Shown piece by piece: positions 1-8,231 of a stretch of 17,193 nucleotides of DNA. Position numbers and translations under genes: made by a program. The notes below the pieces were generated by a model, which was not told where the DNA came from, did not search any database, and saw only the letters and a list, made by a program, of their open reading frames with translations. The stretch covers positions 1 through 17,193 of the forward strand of contig JAAAVE010000547.1 in NCBI GenBank assembly GCA_015679605.1. Reading direction: 5' to 3'. How positions within the stretch are numbered: the first letter of the stretch is position 1; every line of letters starts with the position of its first letter. The stretch comes from Podila epigama (taxonomy: Eukaryota; Mortierellomycota; Mortierellomycetes; Mortierellales; Mortierellaceae).

Positions 1-23
1 AAAAAAAAAGGGAATTTGCTTAC

Positions 24-1337
24 CGAGGCCAATGCTCTTCATCTTGACAGCAATCTCAAACAGATAATCGTAGCATTCGGACATGCACTTTGCCTTTTCC
101 CAAGATTCTATTATACACATGGTGAGGCATCTTTTGTGAGTAGTCTGTAGCTTTTGAGTCACAGACAGTCATTTGTTGCTTATACCCATCAAATAAACAA
201 AATAAAACAATACCTCCCCAGACATAGACACCATGTCGGCGAACAAGGACAGCACATGTATCAGGGTATTCCTCCATGGCCTACACGTAAAAAAAAAAAA
301 AAAAAAAAAAAACAGTGCAAGGTTAATGCATCATGTGCTATACGAGTAACAGACGAGTACAAAAGAGAAAGAGGTAGGCAAAAAAGAATAGCTGTATATA
401 TAAAAATACCTTGGCCATCCTGTCTGTGAGATCCTCTTCTTCAGCAGTGTTTTCCACAATTGGGACAACGAGACGATCAAAGTAACGGAGGTTCTCCTTG
501 CTCATGCCTTTACGAATGCCCTTGATCATCTCTTGATGAGTGATCACAAACTCCTTTCCAGGATACAACAGTGTGGCCATGACAGCGTGCTGAGAGTGTG
601 TGTGAATGCATGCCCCAGCTTCACGCATAGTGTAGGCATTGTAGAACAGTGGGGTACATGCCGAGGGCTTGAGTACCAAGGGCTTTCTCAACACGGCGCG
701 ATCAGCGAGCTTTAGCACAAAGAGATCTTCAGGCTTCATGCGCTCCTTCTGGACACCTAGGAAAATTTTGAAGATGCGCGCAAATAGCAAAACATGCAAT
801 AACCAAGGTCAGTACACTTGGGATGTGTTTTGTCTAGCGCATGATACATTCATACATTCTGTTCATGGAAAAACCAATCCTGTACCTGAAGGCGCAATGT
901 AGACGTGATCACTAATAAATGTAAAGATATTAAAAATTAGCACATGAAAACAGAATCCCGAGAAGTAAAACATAAAGAGTCCTTTTTCTACTTTGTTCTA
1001 CTGACTAACTTACTCTTTACGGATACTAATTCCTCCACTGGAAGGTACGTGATAGAGCCATTTGAAAAGTATGCATTAGTACTCTAGGTCTTTCCGCTTC
1101 CGAGCATTCTCGACTGCATTGCTTCTTTCCCTTTTCCAGGTTTTGCCATGAATGGTGTTTTTTGGTTGTTGAATGGAAAGGGTGGGTGAATAAAAATAAA
1201 AAAAAATGGTATGAAAATGGTTACCCAGTGCCTGTCACCCAGCCGACTGTATAAAAGAGACGGCACAACTCTGGAATCAAGTTGGCGGGATGTGTAGGAT
1301 CGCTCGACTTGACCAATGCGTCACTGTTGCTGCTCAT
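24..1337 (-). CDS. MDE1: Methylthioribulose-1-phosphate dehydratase, 3'-partial
   Basis: Cytosolic zinc enzyme of the class II aldolase fold that dehydrates 5-methylthioribulose 1-phosphate to the diketo intermediate in methionine salvage. Hand-built exons on the minus strand: 1337-1225, 1037-1014, 911-886, 756-410, 280-214, 107-24, all GT-AG with consistent phase. They give 220 residues. Visible landmarks are GTGGGISIR near residue 40, YIAPSGVQKER at 49-60, Cys88 in the ACTPLF stretch, the zinc ligand pair HTH at 106 and 108, the catalytic Glu130 in HQEMIKG, and the third zinc ligand His186 in RRHGVYVWG. Spacings match human APIP (Cys97, His115, His117, Glu139, His195). A GTAAGC donor at 23-18 shows that the last exon, probably 10-25 residues, lies left of the window. 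Start is the first ATG giving the conserved [11 protein letters not shown] segment. Two exons are only 24 and 26 nt long. Confidence 0.94.
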
Positions 1338-1628
1338 GATTTCTCAATGGAAAATGAAGTTGAAAAGAAAGTTTTTAAAGTAATGGCGAAACTCCCGAGG
1401 ATACAAGAAAAAAACTCTGTAAATGCAAACTTTCTCATAAATTCATTGTGCACAGGTTGAGTTTAGGAATGCTCATCCCCCAACCTTGATCATTTTCATC
1501 TTTTCAAGCGGTCATCACCACAACTTACACCAACATCTAACACTGGATACCCATTGGTAACAGACTGCTGGACAGCCTCATCAAGAACAGGAACATCCTC
1601 TCCCTTCCTCCCTACCGACTATCATCAC
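1338..1628. promoter_or_regulatory. Divergent intergenic promoter region
   Basis: The 291 bases between the start codons of the methylthioribulose-1-phosphate dehydratase gene (leftward) and the signal peptide peptidase gene (rightward). It must hold both 5' leaders and probably both promoters. I see no clear TATA box or recognised operator. The part nearest the rightward gene (about 1490-1625) is rich in CATC/CACC pyrimidine-type leader sequence, like the leaders of other genes in the window. Confidence 0.5.
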
Positions 1629-3288
1629 ATGTCTGGAAAATACGTTGCCTCACCAACGGCCATTGAGCAAGGTCAATATATTGCCTATGCTGCATTGACT
1701 GCCATGTCCATCATCCCCATCTACTTTGGGTCATTAGCATCTTTAAAGACATGGAAGGTAATACGCGTGAGAAAACTTGCTGAACCATGTCTGGTATAAG
1801 GAAAAGGCCGATATCATGATAGAATGGGATGAGAATCAAGAGGCATAGACGCAAAGAATCAACAAAGTGCTGATAGAAGGCTTTTTTTTTTCATGGTCGT
1901 TGCTTTTGACTGATAGAACTACAAGGATAAAAGCACAGTTAAAACTAGAGACGGATCAGAAAACGTCGAGCAAGAGGATGTGAGATCAGATTCCCTGTCG
2001 GTCGATAACGCCCTCATTTTCCCCTTTGCTGGATCGTTGGCACTCTTTGGAGTACATGCTGCGTACAAGGATTGGAACAAGACATATATCGACTATGCCT
2101 CGACTGCCTACTTTGCTTTGGTCGGTGTGTTTGCTCTTGCACAAGTCGGTGTCAACACAATCAATCCTATCCTCAGGACCCTTGGTCTGCACATCGAGCC
2201 ATATCATATTAGCTTGACAAGGAAGTCGAGAGGTAACGGAATGAATCATGATATCATTTTATTTTTTTTTCCTTGCAGTTGAGGGATCAAGACACAAATG
2301 TCGTGTCGTGTTGACAGGTCAATGCACGCGTGGTCTACTTGTGAGAGGACCCTCGAGGTCTTTGATGTCAACAATGCACTGGATGGTGTTCCTAGGAGAG
2401 AAGAGGATGGACGTGGGTGGAAGACAGGGAGTAGAGGGATTCCTGCGGTTTTTCATGCACCAAGAATTGGGGAAAATTGTGATGCGGGAGAATCTCCCAG
2501 TAGTGGAGTGAATAGAGTACTGACTAACGTACTCTCTGTCTATCTCTGTCTCTGTCTCTGTCTCTATTGTCGTGAAAAAAAAACAAGATGTGTATTCCGC
2601 AAAGTTCTCTGTAGTGCACTTGAGTATGTTGATTGGATCGATCCTGCTGTCTGCATACTATGCCGCCACCAAGGATTGGATTGCTTCCAACATCTTTGCG
2701 GTCGCGTTTGCATTGAACGCTATTCAGTTGTTGTCACTCGACTCGTTCCAGGCAGGCATCACGCTCATTGTAGGCTTTTGCATTTATGAAGTCGCATGGG
2801 CAAAGTACGGGGCGGAGATTCTGGCGTCGGTAGCCAAGAATGTGGATGCACCGATCAAGGTTGTGTTTCCTTGGCTCTTTTTCGGAGTGCCTGCAGGACA
2901 GACCCTTCGCTTTGCCAAGTTTGGGCTGGGTGACATTGTTGTCCCTGGCCTGTTTGCTGCGCTTTGTCTGCGTTACGATCAATTCGCTGCTGGAGGCAGG
3001 AATCCAGCCCTGGGAAGCTCCTTGCGTTTTGCAAAGCCATACTTTCTGGCGTGTCTCGCTGCGCAGGTCCTCGGCATGGGATGTTCGTTCTATTTGGAGA
3101 AGAACTTTCAGATTTCACAACCAGTGATTCTCTATGTTGGACCTGCTTGTATCTTGAGCGTACTTATGACTGGGTCCATTCGGGGTCAGATGCAGAATGT
3201 CTTTGCATATATTTCTGATGAGGGTCTCGAGGCCAGGGCCAAACGGATTGCCAGGATCAGGAAGATGCAGAGTGAAATGCAAAGATGA
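1629..3288 (+). CDS. SPP: Signal peptide peptidase family protein, altered active site
   Basis: Member of the GxGD intramembrane aspartyl proteases (human HM13/SPP, yeast Ypf1), which cut signal-peptide remnants and other type II segments in the ER membrane. Exons 1629-1757, 1917-2232 and 2588-3288 join in phase to 381 residues, close to the usual length of about 377. The N terminus carries TM1 (AYAALTAMSIIPIYFGSLAS). Residues 106-145 hold two further TMs, and the region from 155 holds the catalytic core. The second catalytic motif is intact: FGLGDIVVPG with Asp264. The first, normally YD in TM6, is Tyr215-Glu216 (codon GAA at 2788-2790), followed by VAWAKYGAE instead of the usual FWVFGT-like run. 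The PAL motif is PVI at 327-329 (3121-3129). Start is the first in-frame ATG. The C terminus RKMQSEMQR has no KKXX signal. Family is certain; catalytic activity is not. Confidence 0.93.
2233..2587 (+). other. Long intron 2 of the SPP gene, with possible cassette exon
   Basis: A GTAACG donor at 2233 and an ACAAG acceptor at 2586-2587 bound a 355-nt intron. A GACTAAC branch-like site lies at 2521-2527 and a TCTCTG microsatellite (2531-2567) serves as pyrimidine tract. A second, very strong acceptor (eight-plus T then CCTTGCAG, ending 2278) allows a phase-preserving 39-nt exon at 2279-2317 before a GTCAAT donor, which would add 13 residues in the loop after TM4. Without that exon the protein length fits the family better, so I chose the single long intron. 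Confidence 0.5.
2531..2567. repeat. (TCTCTG)n microsatellite
   Basis: Imperfect tandem run of TCTCTG/TCTATC hexamers inside intron 2 of the signal peptide peptidase gene, about 20 bases before the chosen 3' splice site. Confidence 0.9.
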
Positions 3289-3702
3289 GCGGCAGAGATA
3301 TAAGAGTGTTATGTGTTACTTTTTTTTGGATAATAGACTAGGGCATTGATGCAATTTCCCTTTACTTTTTTTTTGCCTCTTGGATGTTATTGGTATAAGC
3401 ATAAGCATGAGCATGAGCATGAAAAAGGGCAAGGGTTAGGGCACGAGCATGCGCATGACGACGACGCGTGATAACAATTACGCTACTGCTATTGTGTTTG
3501 TTCAAAGGAATCATGAGGGTCATGACGAGTTGACATATGCGATATGCAAGGACAACACTTTGTGTTGTGTGTTGTGTGTTGTGTGCATGTTTTGTGTTTG
3601 TGAATTTATTATGTGCGTGTGCGACAGTCGATCGCGGCATGCATGCTCTTGTGGAGACCATTGATTCGTCGAGCGTCGAGCGTGTTTTTTTTGGGAGCAA
3701 AA

Positions 3703-3725
3703 CCCTCTTCCTCGCGAAGAGAGGG
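3703..3725. other. Short inverted repeat (hairpin)
   Basis: CCCTCTTC at 3703-3710, a five-base loop CTCGC, then GAAGAGAGGG at 3716-3725. The arms pair perfectly except for a two-base AG bulge. It lies in the gene-poor stretch; no neighbouring gene makes clear use of it. Confidence 0.6.
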
Positions 3726-4310
3726 CTGAAGCTGTTTGTTGTTTTCTCCTCCCCAGTAAGAAGGTAACGTGGGTGTTGGTTACAAACTTGCAAAATGCAT
3801 CGGGTAAGCGTAGTGTGGCATGTTTATGTATTTTTGGTCCTGTCCTGTTCGTCGAGGAATGGGAAAAAGAGTGAAAAGTGGGTGGGACAAAGGGAATTTT
3901 CGAATGGGAGAAAAAAAAAAAGGAAGGAGAAGGAGCTCCAATTGAGAGATGGGTGGGTCTTTTTTTTTGTTTGTGGTTGGTTGCACAAACAAAGCAAGAA
4001 GAAGAAAAAAAAACAATGCATATTTTTGGAGACGTCGTTTCTTGTTGCCCACATGTTCATGTTCCATCCCATTCAACACAACAGAGATATACCTTGTTTT
4101 GCTCAATATTTTCCTGTTTTGGTTGAACCCTCGCAACTGTCCCACAGTCTGTCATCATGCGAATAACTTTGGTGTTGTTCATGATAAGCAAAATGGACAA
4201 AGGAACACCAACGATTTGATTGCATTTTAACGAAAAAGGTTAAAAAGAGAGGGAGGGAGAGAGAGAGAGCCGAGGATACTGGTTGTCAGTGGCAATGTGT
4301 GGTATGCATC

Positions 4311-4370
4311 AACATTGGACGAAGCATTGGACGGAGCATTGAAAGAAACATTGAAAGTAACATTGAGCGA
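4311..4370. repeat. 12-bp minisatellite, five copies
   Basis: Five tandem 12-bp units with the core CATTGRA: AACATTGGACGA, AGCATTGGACGG, AGCATTGAAAGA, AACATTGAAAGT, AACATTGAGCGA. A decaying sixth unit (ACAATATAAAT) follows. It is intergenic. Confidence 0.92.
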
Positions 4371-4532
4371 ACAATATAAATATATATTGAATAAAGCGCC
4401 TCGCGAGATGAGATGTTGAACATTGTCTTTGGTCCAATGGGAAGGGTTGGCTATCATGTGAACCCACAGGCATGCGCATCTGTTGTCAAGGGCCCGTCCC
4501 AAAAATCCACAAAGTCAGCCCTACAATAAAAC

Positions 4533-4582
4533 GGCTTGGATCTCGAGATGATGATGATGGAAAGAAAGAATGGATCCAAGCC
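4533..4582. other. 10-bp perfect inverted repeat
   Basis: GGCTTGGATC at 4533-4542 and its exact reverse complement GATCCAAGCC at 4573-4582, with 30 bases between containing a GAT trinucleotide run. Could be a stem-loop or a palindromic protein site; no function is evident. Confidence 0.7.
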
Positions 4583-5043
4583 CCCACGAGGGTATTTGTG
4601 TGTGTGTGTTTTTTTGCATGCTATGCAAGGCATGTATGTAGTGCCTGTGATCGAATTGAGAGATGGAGGTATGTTTGTGTGTTGATTCAAACAACAATTC
4701 AAACAATAATAATGAACAGAGGGAGCAAAGGGATATGGGAAAAGTGAGGGAGCTGTGCTCAGAACGACAAATACAAGCAAGACAGAGAAGAGCAGAGCAG
4801 AACAGGAGAAACAACAGACAAGAAGAGAAGAAGAAAAGAAAGAAGAAAAGAGATGGGTCAGCAGGGCATACACGGCATATCCTTTCCATCCTTCCCATCC
4901 CATTCATCCATCCATCCCATCCTTATTCTGCAGAACGTCGACTGGATTCACGTATAAATACGTTGCTTATTTTTGGCGTTCTCTCTTTTTTTCTTCTTTC
5001 TTTCTTTTCTTTCTTTTTCTATCTTTCTCTTTTCCTACTTCTC

Positions 5044-5085
5044 TTTTCCTATTTCCTATTTCCCTTTTCCTATTTCCTATTTCCC
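5044..5085. repeat. 21-bp polypyrimidine tandem repeat, two exact copies
   Basis: Two identical 21-bp units (5044-5064 and 5065-5085), each made of TTTTCCTA, TTTCCTA and TTTCCC blocks, inside a longer C/T tract that runs from about 4980 to 5110. Confidence 0.93.
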
Positions 5086-5666
5086 TTTTTTTTCCTACTT
5101 TTCCCATCCTCGAAGCACAAGGCGTTCACAAGTTGCCCTGCAAACAAGCACATACGCACATTAAAGAAAATAAAAAGGTACACACTCTTTTGAGCTCAAT
5201 TACACAATCCCTCTTCGTTCTCCCTTCACTGGCATCCACCGACTCCTCCACACTCTACCTCGAGTTCCTTACCTTGCTTATAACCTTGCTTCTGACTTTG
5301 ATTTGGCCCTTGCAGCAAAGGCAAACAAAGCCAAACATGAACACAATGCACTCTCAATGCTTCTCCCCTTTTTTTTCTTCGACCTTGCCACAGTGTGTCT
5401 GCCACTCAAAAAGGAATAAAAAGACGGAAACACACTGTTCTCCATTCCAAACAGCCAACATTCTTTGTTGTTTATGTTTATCAAACATTGCCCTTCTGAA
5501 CATACAGTGCATACATCCTCCTTCGCCTCCTCATCTTCCCGCACTTGCGACTAGCCTCGGCCCTCAAACCCTACTCTTCTCTTACACCCAGTTCTTACAT
5601 CCTCCTACTCCCCCCTTGTGACCTGTCTCGGCCTATCTTTGTCCATTAAGCATTGAAGACGTCTCT

Positions 5667-5716
5667 CGTCCCTCCTCGTCCCTCCTCATCCCTCCTCATC
5701 CCTCCTCATCCTTCCA
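5667..5716. repeat. 10-bp tandem repeat, five copies
   Basis: Units CGTCCCTCCT (twice), CATCCCTCCT (twice) and CATCCTTCCA, back to back. All-pyrimidine apart from one purine per unit; lies about 330 bases upstream of the MATH gene start codon. Confidence 0.92.
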
Positions 5717-6047
5717 ATACCCTCTTGCATTCAAGGTTCAACGTTGTCCCGTCGTTGAATCCTTTGTCATTCTCAAATATTCTTTGACGCGCTTATCTTC
5801 TCTATGCTAGCGACGCACTAAACTATCCATCCTCCCGTGTTTCCAAACATACCATTATTGGTCGTTCACCACTCTCGACTCTACTCAACTCACACATGTA
5901 TCCATTCTTTCCCTCCAGTCTCATAGCACACACACAGACACACATACACGCCAAACACACACTTTTATTCATAGCCCCCCTTTATAGCACCCGATAGTAC
6001 CCTCCCTCGGAACTTGCATCTTCATAAACTTGGAAACCCCTCTTCAA

Positions 6048-7748
6048 ATGACCGACATTTCGCCCGCAACCACCTCAGGATTGTCTCAACGCTTCCGCGG
6101 AACTGCTCTGCCTAAACTGCACTTGCCTTCTTCCAACATCTTTGGCCTATCCTCGGGCCATCATCAACACGTCGACGCGACCGCATCCTCCGAATCAGCT
6201 GCTGCCCCAAGACCCTTTATCAGTGCTCACCCTAGTCCTGAATTTAGCGATGAAAGCAGCGACAGTGACCATGACATCCACATCGACCTCGACATTTACG
6301 CACAACATCCCCTAGGCCCTCTCGATTCTTCTAATGCCTCGGTCCCAGGCAATGACTTTATACAAGACATCACTGGCCGCACCAAGAAGCGCTCAGATGA
6401 ACAGCAGCTCCCTTACGATGAGCTCGATGTCTCTCATCATCTGCTGCTGGCTCCTATCCCCATCCCTCAATCGCGCACCCCACCCCACAGTCCAATGAAC
6501 AGCATCAAACGTGGGTCTCTTTCGACCTTCAACCCATCCTCTGTTACCTCTGCTCCCTCCGTCCCCATCTCTGACGCAGCCTATGTCGACAGAATCATTC
6601 GTGAACAAGTTCAGGCCAACAAGGCATCCCATTCGACCAAGAACGCCTACTTTTGGTCCTTGGGTAAACTGAGCGAGTTCACTTTTTCTGATCGTTTTGT
6701 TCGCTCACGAGTTTTTTCCATGCAGGACATGGAAACAAACAATAAAAATGAGAACAGTGCTTCTTCCCACTTTGCTTTGGCCAATGCTGCTGATAACCAG
6801 AATCACATGGTTCCATCGCTATCTGGCAGCACAGTCAGCACTATTTCTCCCAATAATGCTTTGAATGCTACTGCTACTTCAGGCGAGACTATGATGTCTC
6901 AAGATACGCTTGAAGTCAGCCCATCGCAACAGGCACATGTCACCTCTTCAAACACACAAAGCACAACCTCTTCATGGCGACTCCGCCTCTATCCGGTAAC
7001 CATCCATCTATCCTCCCACACCTTTTTATTATGCGTAAAATGTCCATACCCATCCTATCGTCCTGTCCGCTTCATTCCACCATCTAACGCGTTTTTTCTC
7101 TCTTTATCTTGTCTTATCTTTTACCTTCATACTCCTCCACTCCCATATATGTAATCTGGATTTGATTCACTATGTAGCATGGTCGTGGTGATAGACGTCG
7201 TGACAGCGAATATGTCGGTTTGTATTTGCAGCAGGATGCTACTGAGGCAATGGCCATCAGACGCAAGTCAGATGCGTTATCTACAGACTCATCCCTACCT
7301 GGACCTCTCTCTGGTCGAGGCTCCTTCTCAACCTCGAGCCGCCGCTCCGTCTCAGGTCTAGTCTTGCCACTTGTCCGTCGGCATGTCACTCTCTTTATTG
7401 CAACCGAAAATGGTGACTGCATCGCCAAACAAGATTTGGTTGAATGGTTTTCAGGCAGTGAAGGAGGTCTAGGTGAGTGAATGTGCTACATATATCTTTT
7501 TTTTTTTTTTTGCTTTTGCTTTTGCTTCTTTTTGATTGCTTTTTGACATGTAAAAATACTAACTGGTGTCTTGCATATTACCTTCTTTTACTTTAACATC
7601 ATTAGGCTTTCCACGAATGGTCTCGCGCAAGGCAGTGCTGGACGCTGTCCGACGTGTATCTGACCACGGAATGTTGGACAGCGACGACGATGAGATGGTA
7701 GTCCCTGAACTTGATATCGTCGCAGGAGTGATTTTCCATGATCTGTAG
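6048..7748 (+). CDS. MATH-domain protein with disordered N-terminal half
   Basis: Exons 6048-6995, 7178-7472 and 7606-7748 join in phase to 461 residues. Residues 1-195 are Ser/Pro/His-rich and look disordered, with an acidic patch DESSDSDHDIHIDLDIY near 70-86. From residue 200 the order of motifs fits a MATH (TRAF-like) fold: AYFWSLGKLSEFTF as the first strand, WRLRLYP at 310-316 running over the exon 1/2 junction into HGRGD and YVGLYLQQD, then HVTLFIATENGD, then GLGFPRMVSR and a final MLDSDDDEMVVPELDIV strand as in USP7/TRAF-type domains. Two low-complexity insertions (about 225-305 and 340-385) split the domain. MATH domains bind short substrate peptides, often for ubiquitin ligases or deubiquitinases, but no BTB, RING or protease domain is present. 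An AATAAA lies 18 bases after the stop. The MATH call comes from pattern reading, not a profile search. Confidence 0.72.
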
Positions 7749-7914
7749 CTTCTTTTAACACAAAAAATAAACTTGTACAATGAAACGATTCTTAAAAAAA
7801 GTAACAATGACAACAAACAGTTACCAAAGCTTCCATCCATCCATCCATCTATCCATCCATGTACGCCACGCCACATTCATCTCCTTATCAAACTTATCAC
7901 AGTAAGCTAACCTT
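7749..7914. other. 3' flank of MATH gene with poly(A) signal and (CATC)n
   Basis: AATAAA at 7766-7771 is the likely polyadenylation signal of the upstream gene. A (CATC)n microsatellite lies at about 7833-7860. No gene seen. Confidence 0.6.
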
Positions 7915-8026
7915 TCATCTCATGCATCAAAATCCACAGACTCTGGAGTGATACGTTGACGTACCTTCTCTGGATGGTGTATGATGAAGCAACATGTCTT
8001 TGCCCAACAAGCACCATGTCATCAAG
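7915..8026 (+). pseudogene. Decayed F-box gene relic
   Basis: This stretch aligns by eye with the F-box coding part of the two intact genes downstream. CTCATGCATCAA matches the SCxK codons; then comes a damaged region, then codons reading DTLTYLLWMVYDE, compared with DTLSCLLWTVYDE in the next gene. The following GCAACATGTCTTTGCCCAACAAGC matches that gene's ATCLANK codons but with two inserted bases and with about 30 bases of upstream codons deleted. The segment encoding the N-terminal part of the F-box is missing and there are frameshifts, so it cannot be functional. It marks an older copy at the left border of the cluster. Confidence 0.8.
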
Positions 8027-8231
8027 GTCATCAGGTTGGGTCTGGTAGGCTATAGGCGATAGAAATATATCACAGGTCAACGCAGTCCAAAGGGGAAACA
8101 TATCATTTGAATTGTTACAGCACAACGCAATGTTTACCATTCGTAACACCAAATACGTACAAAAGGTAAAGGAGCTTCTTCAATCAACACCCTCAATCAA
8201 CACCCCTGTCCCACATCCATCTCATTTCAAA
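8027..8231 (+). promoter_or_regulatory. Upstream region of first F-box/LRR gene
   Basis: About 200 bases between the relic and the chosen start codon. A second in-frame ATG at 8130 with no stop between would add 34 residues (MFTIRNTKYVQ...). I prefer 8232 because the paralogue downstream resembles this protein only from that point on. CATTTCAAAATG at the start resembles the leaders of the other copies. Confidence 0.45.

Larger units (their letters stand above)
3289..4952. other. Gene-poor intergenic region, left part
   Basis: From the stop of the signal peptide peptidase gene rightward I find no convincing coding sequence. Open frames here are low-complexity and show no family resemblance. 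The first 70 bases are probably the 3' UTR. Then come (ATAAGC/ATGAGC)n near 3394-3423, a TGTGTTG-rich tract at about 3560-3603, a hairpin at 3703-3725, several A and T homopolymers around 3910-4020, GA-rich sequence at about 4240-4270, and a 12-bp minisatellite at 4311-4370 followed by TATAAATATATAT. No RNA gene was recognised. Confidence 0.6.
4953..6047 (+). promoter_or_regulatory. Pyrimidine-rich upstream region of the MATH gene
   Basis: A TATAAATA at 4953-4960 is followed by over 1 kb of strongly C/T-rich plus-strand sequence with CTTT/TTCC tracts, the 21-bp and 10-bp repeats listed separately, and CACA runs near 5930-5960, up to the ATG at 6048. Such CT-rich leaders are common upstream of fungal start codons. 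The long open frame here (about 4755-5621) encodes only Ser/Phe/Pro-type low complexity and I do not call it a gene. Whether the TATA-like site starts transcription, and whether the leader has an intron, cannot be told from sequence alone. Confidence 0.45.

Noticed and set aside
2298-2789. Plus-strand frame overlapping SPP intron 2 and exon 3
   Set aside because: In exon 3 it is the wrong frame; the membrane-protein frame with GLGD is clearly the coding one.
3431-3445. GGGTTAGGG-like telomere sequence
   Set aside because: A single TTAGGG unit, not an array.
3362-3793. Minus-strand open frame of 143 codons rich in His/Ala
   Set aside because: Composition follows the ATGAGC and TGTGTTG simple repeats; no domain.
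4227-4502. Minus-strand frame with a four-residue periodic peptide (NVTF, NVSF, NAPS)
   Set aside because: The period is only the 12-bp minisatellite read in frame; no other coding sign.
4755-5621. Open frame of 288 codons on the plus strand
   Set aside because: Translates to Ser/Phe/Leu/Pro low complexity from the C/T-rich tract; no family resemblance; frames on the opposite strand are equally open.
3289-6047. Search for CRISPR, transposon ends or a hidden mobile element in the 2.7-kb gap
   Set aside because: Repeats are short tandem units without spacers; no terminal repeats, target duplications or transposase fragments seen.
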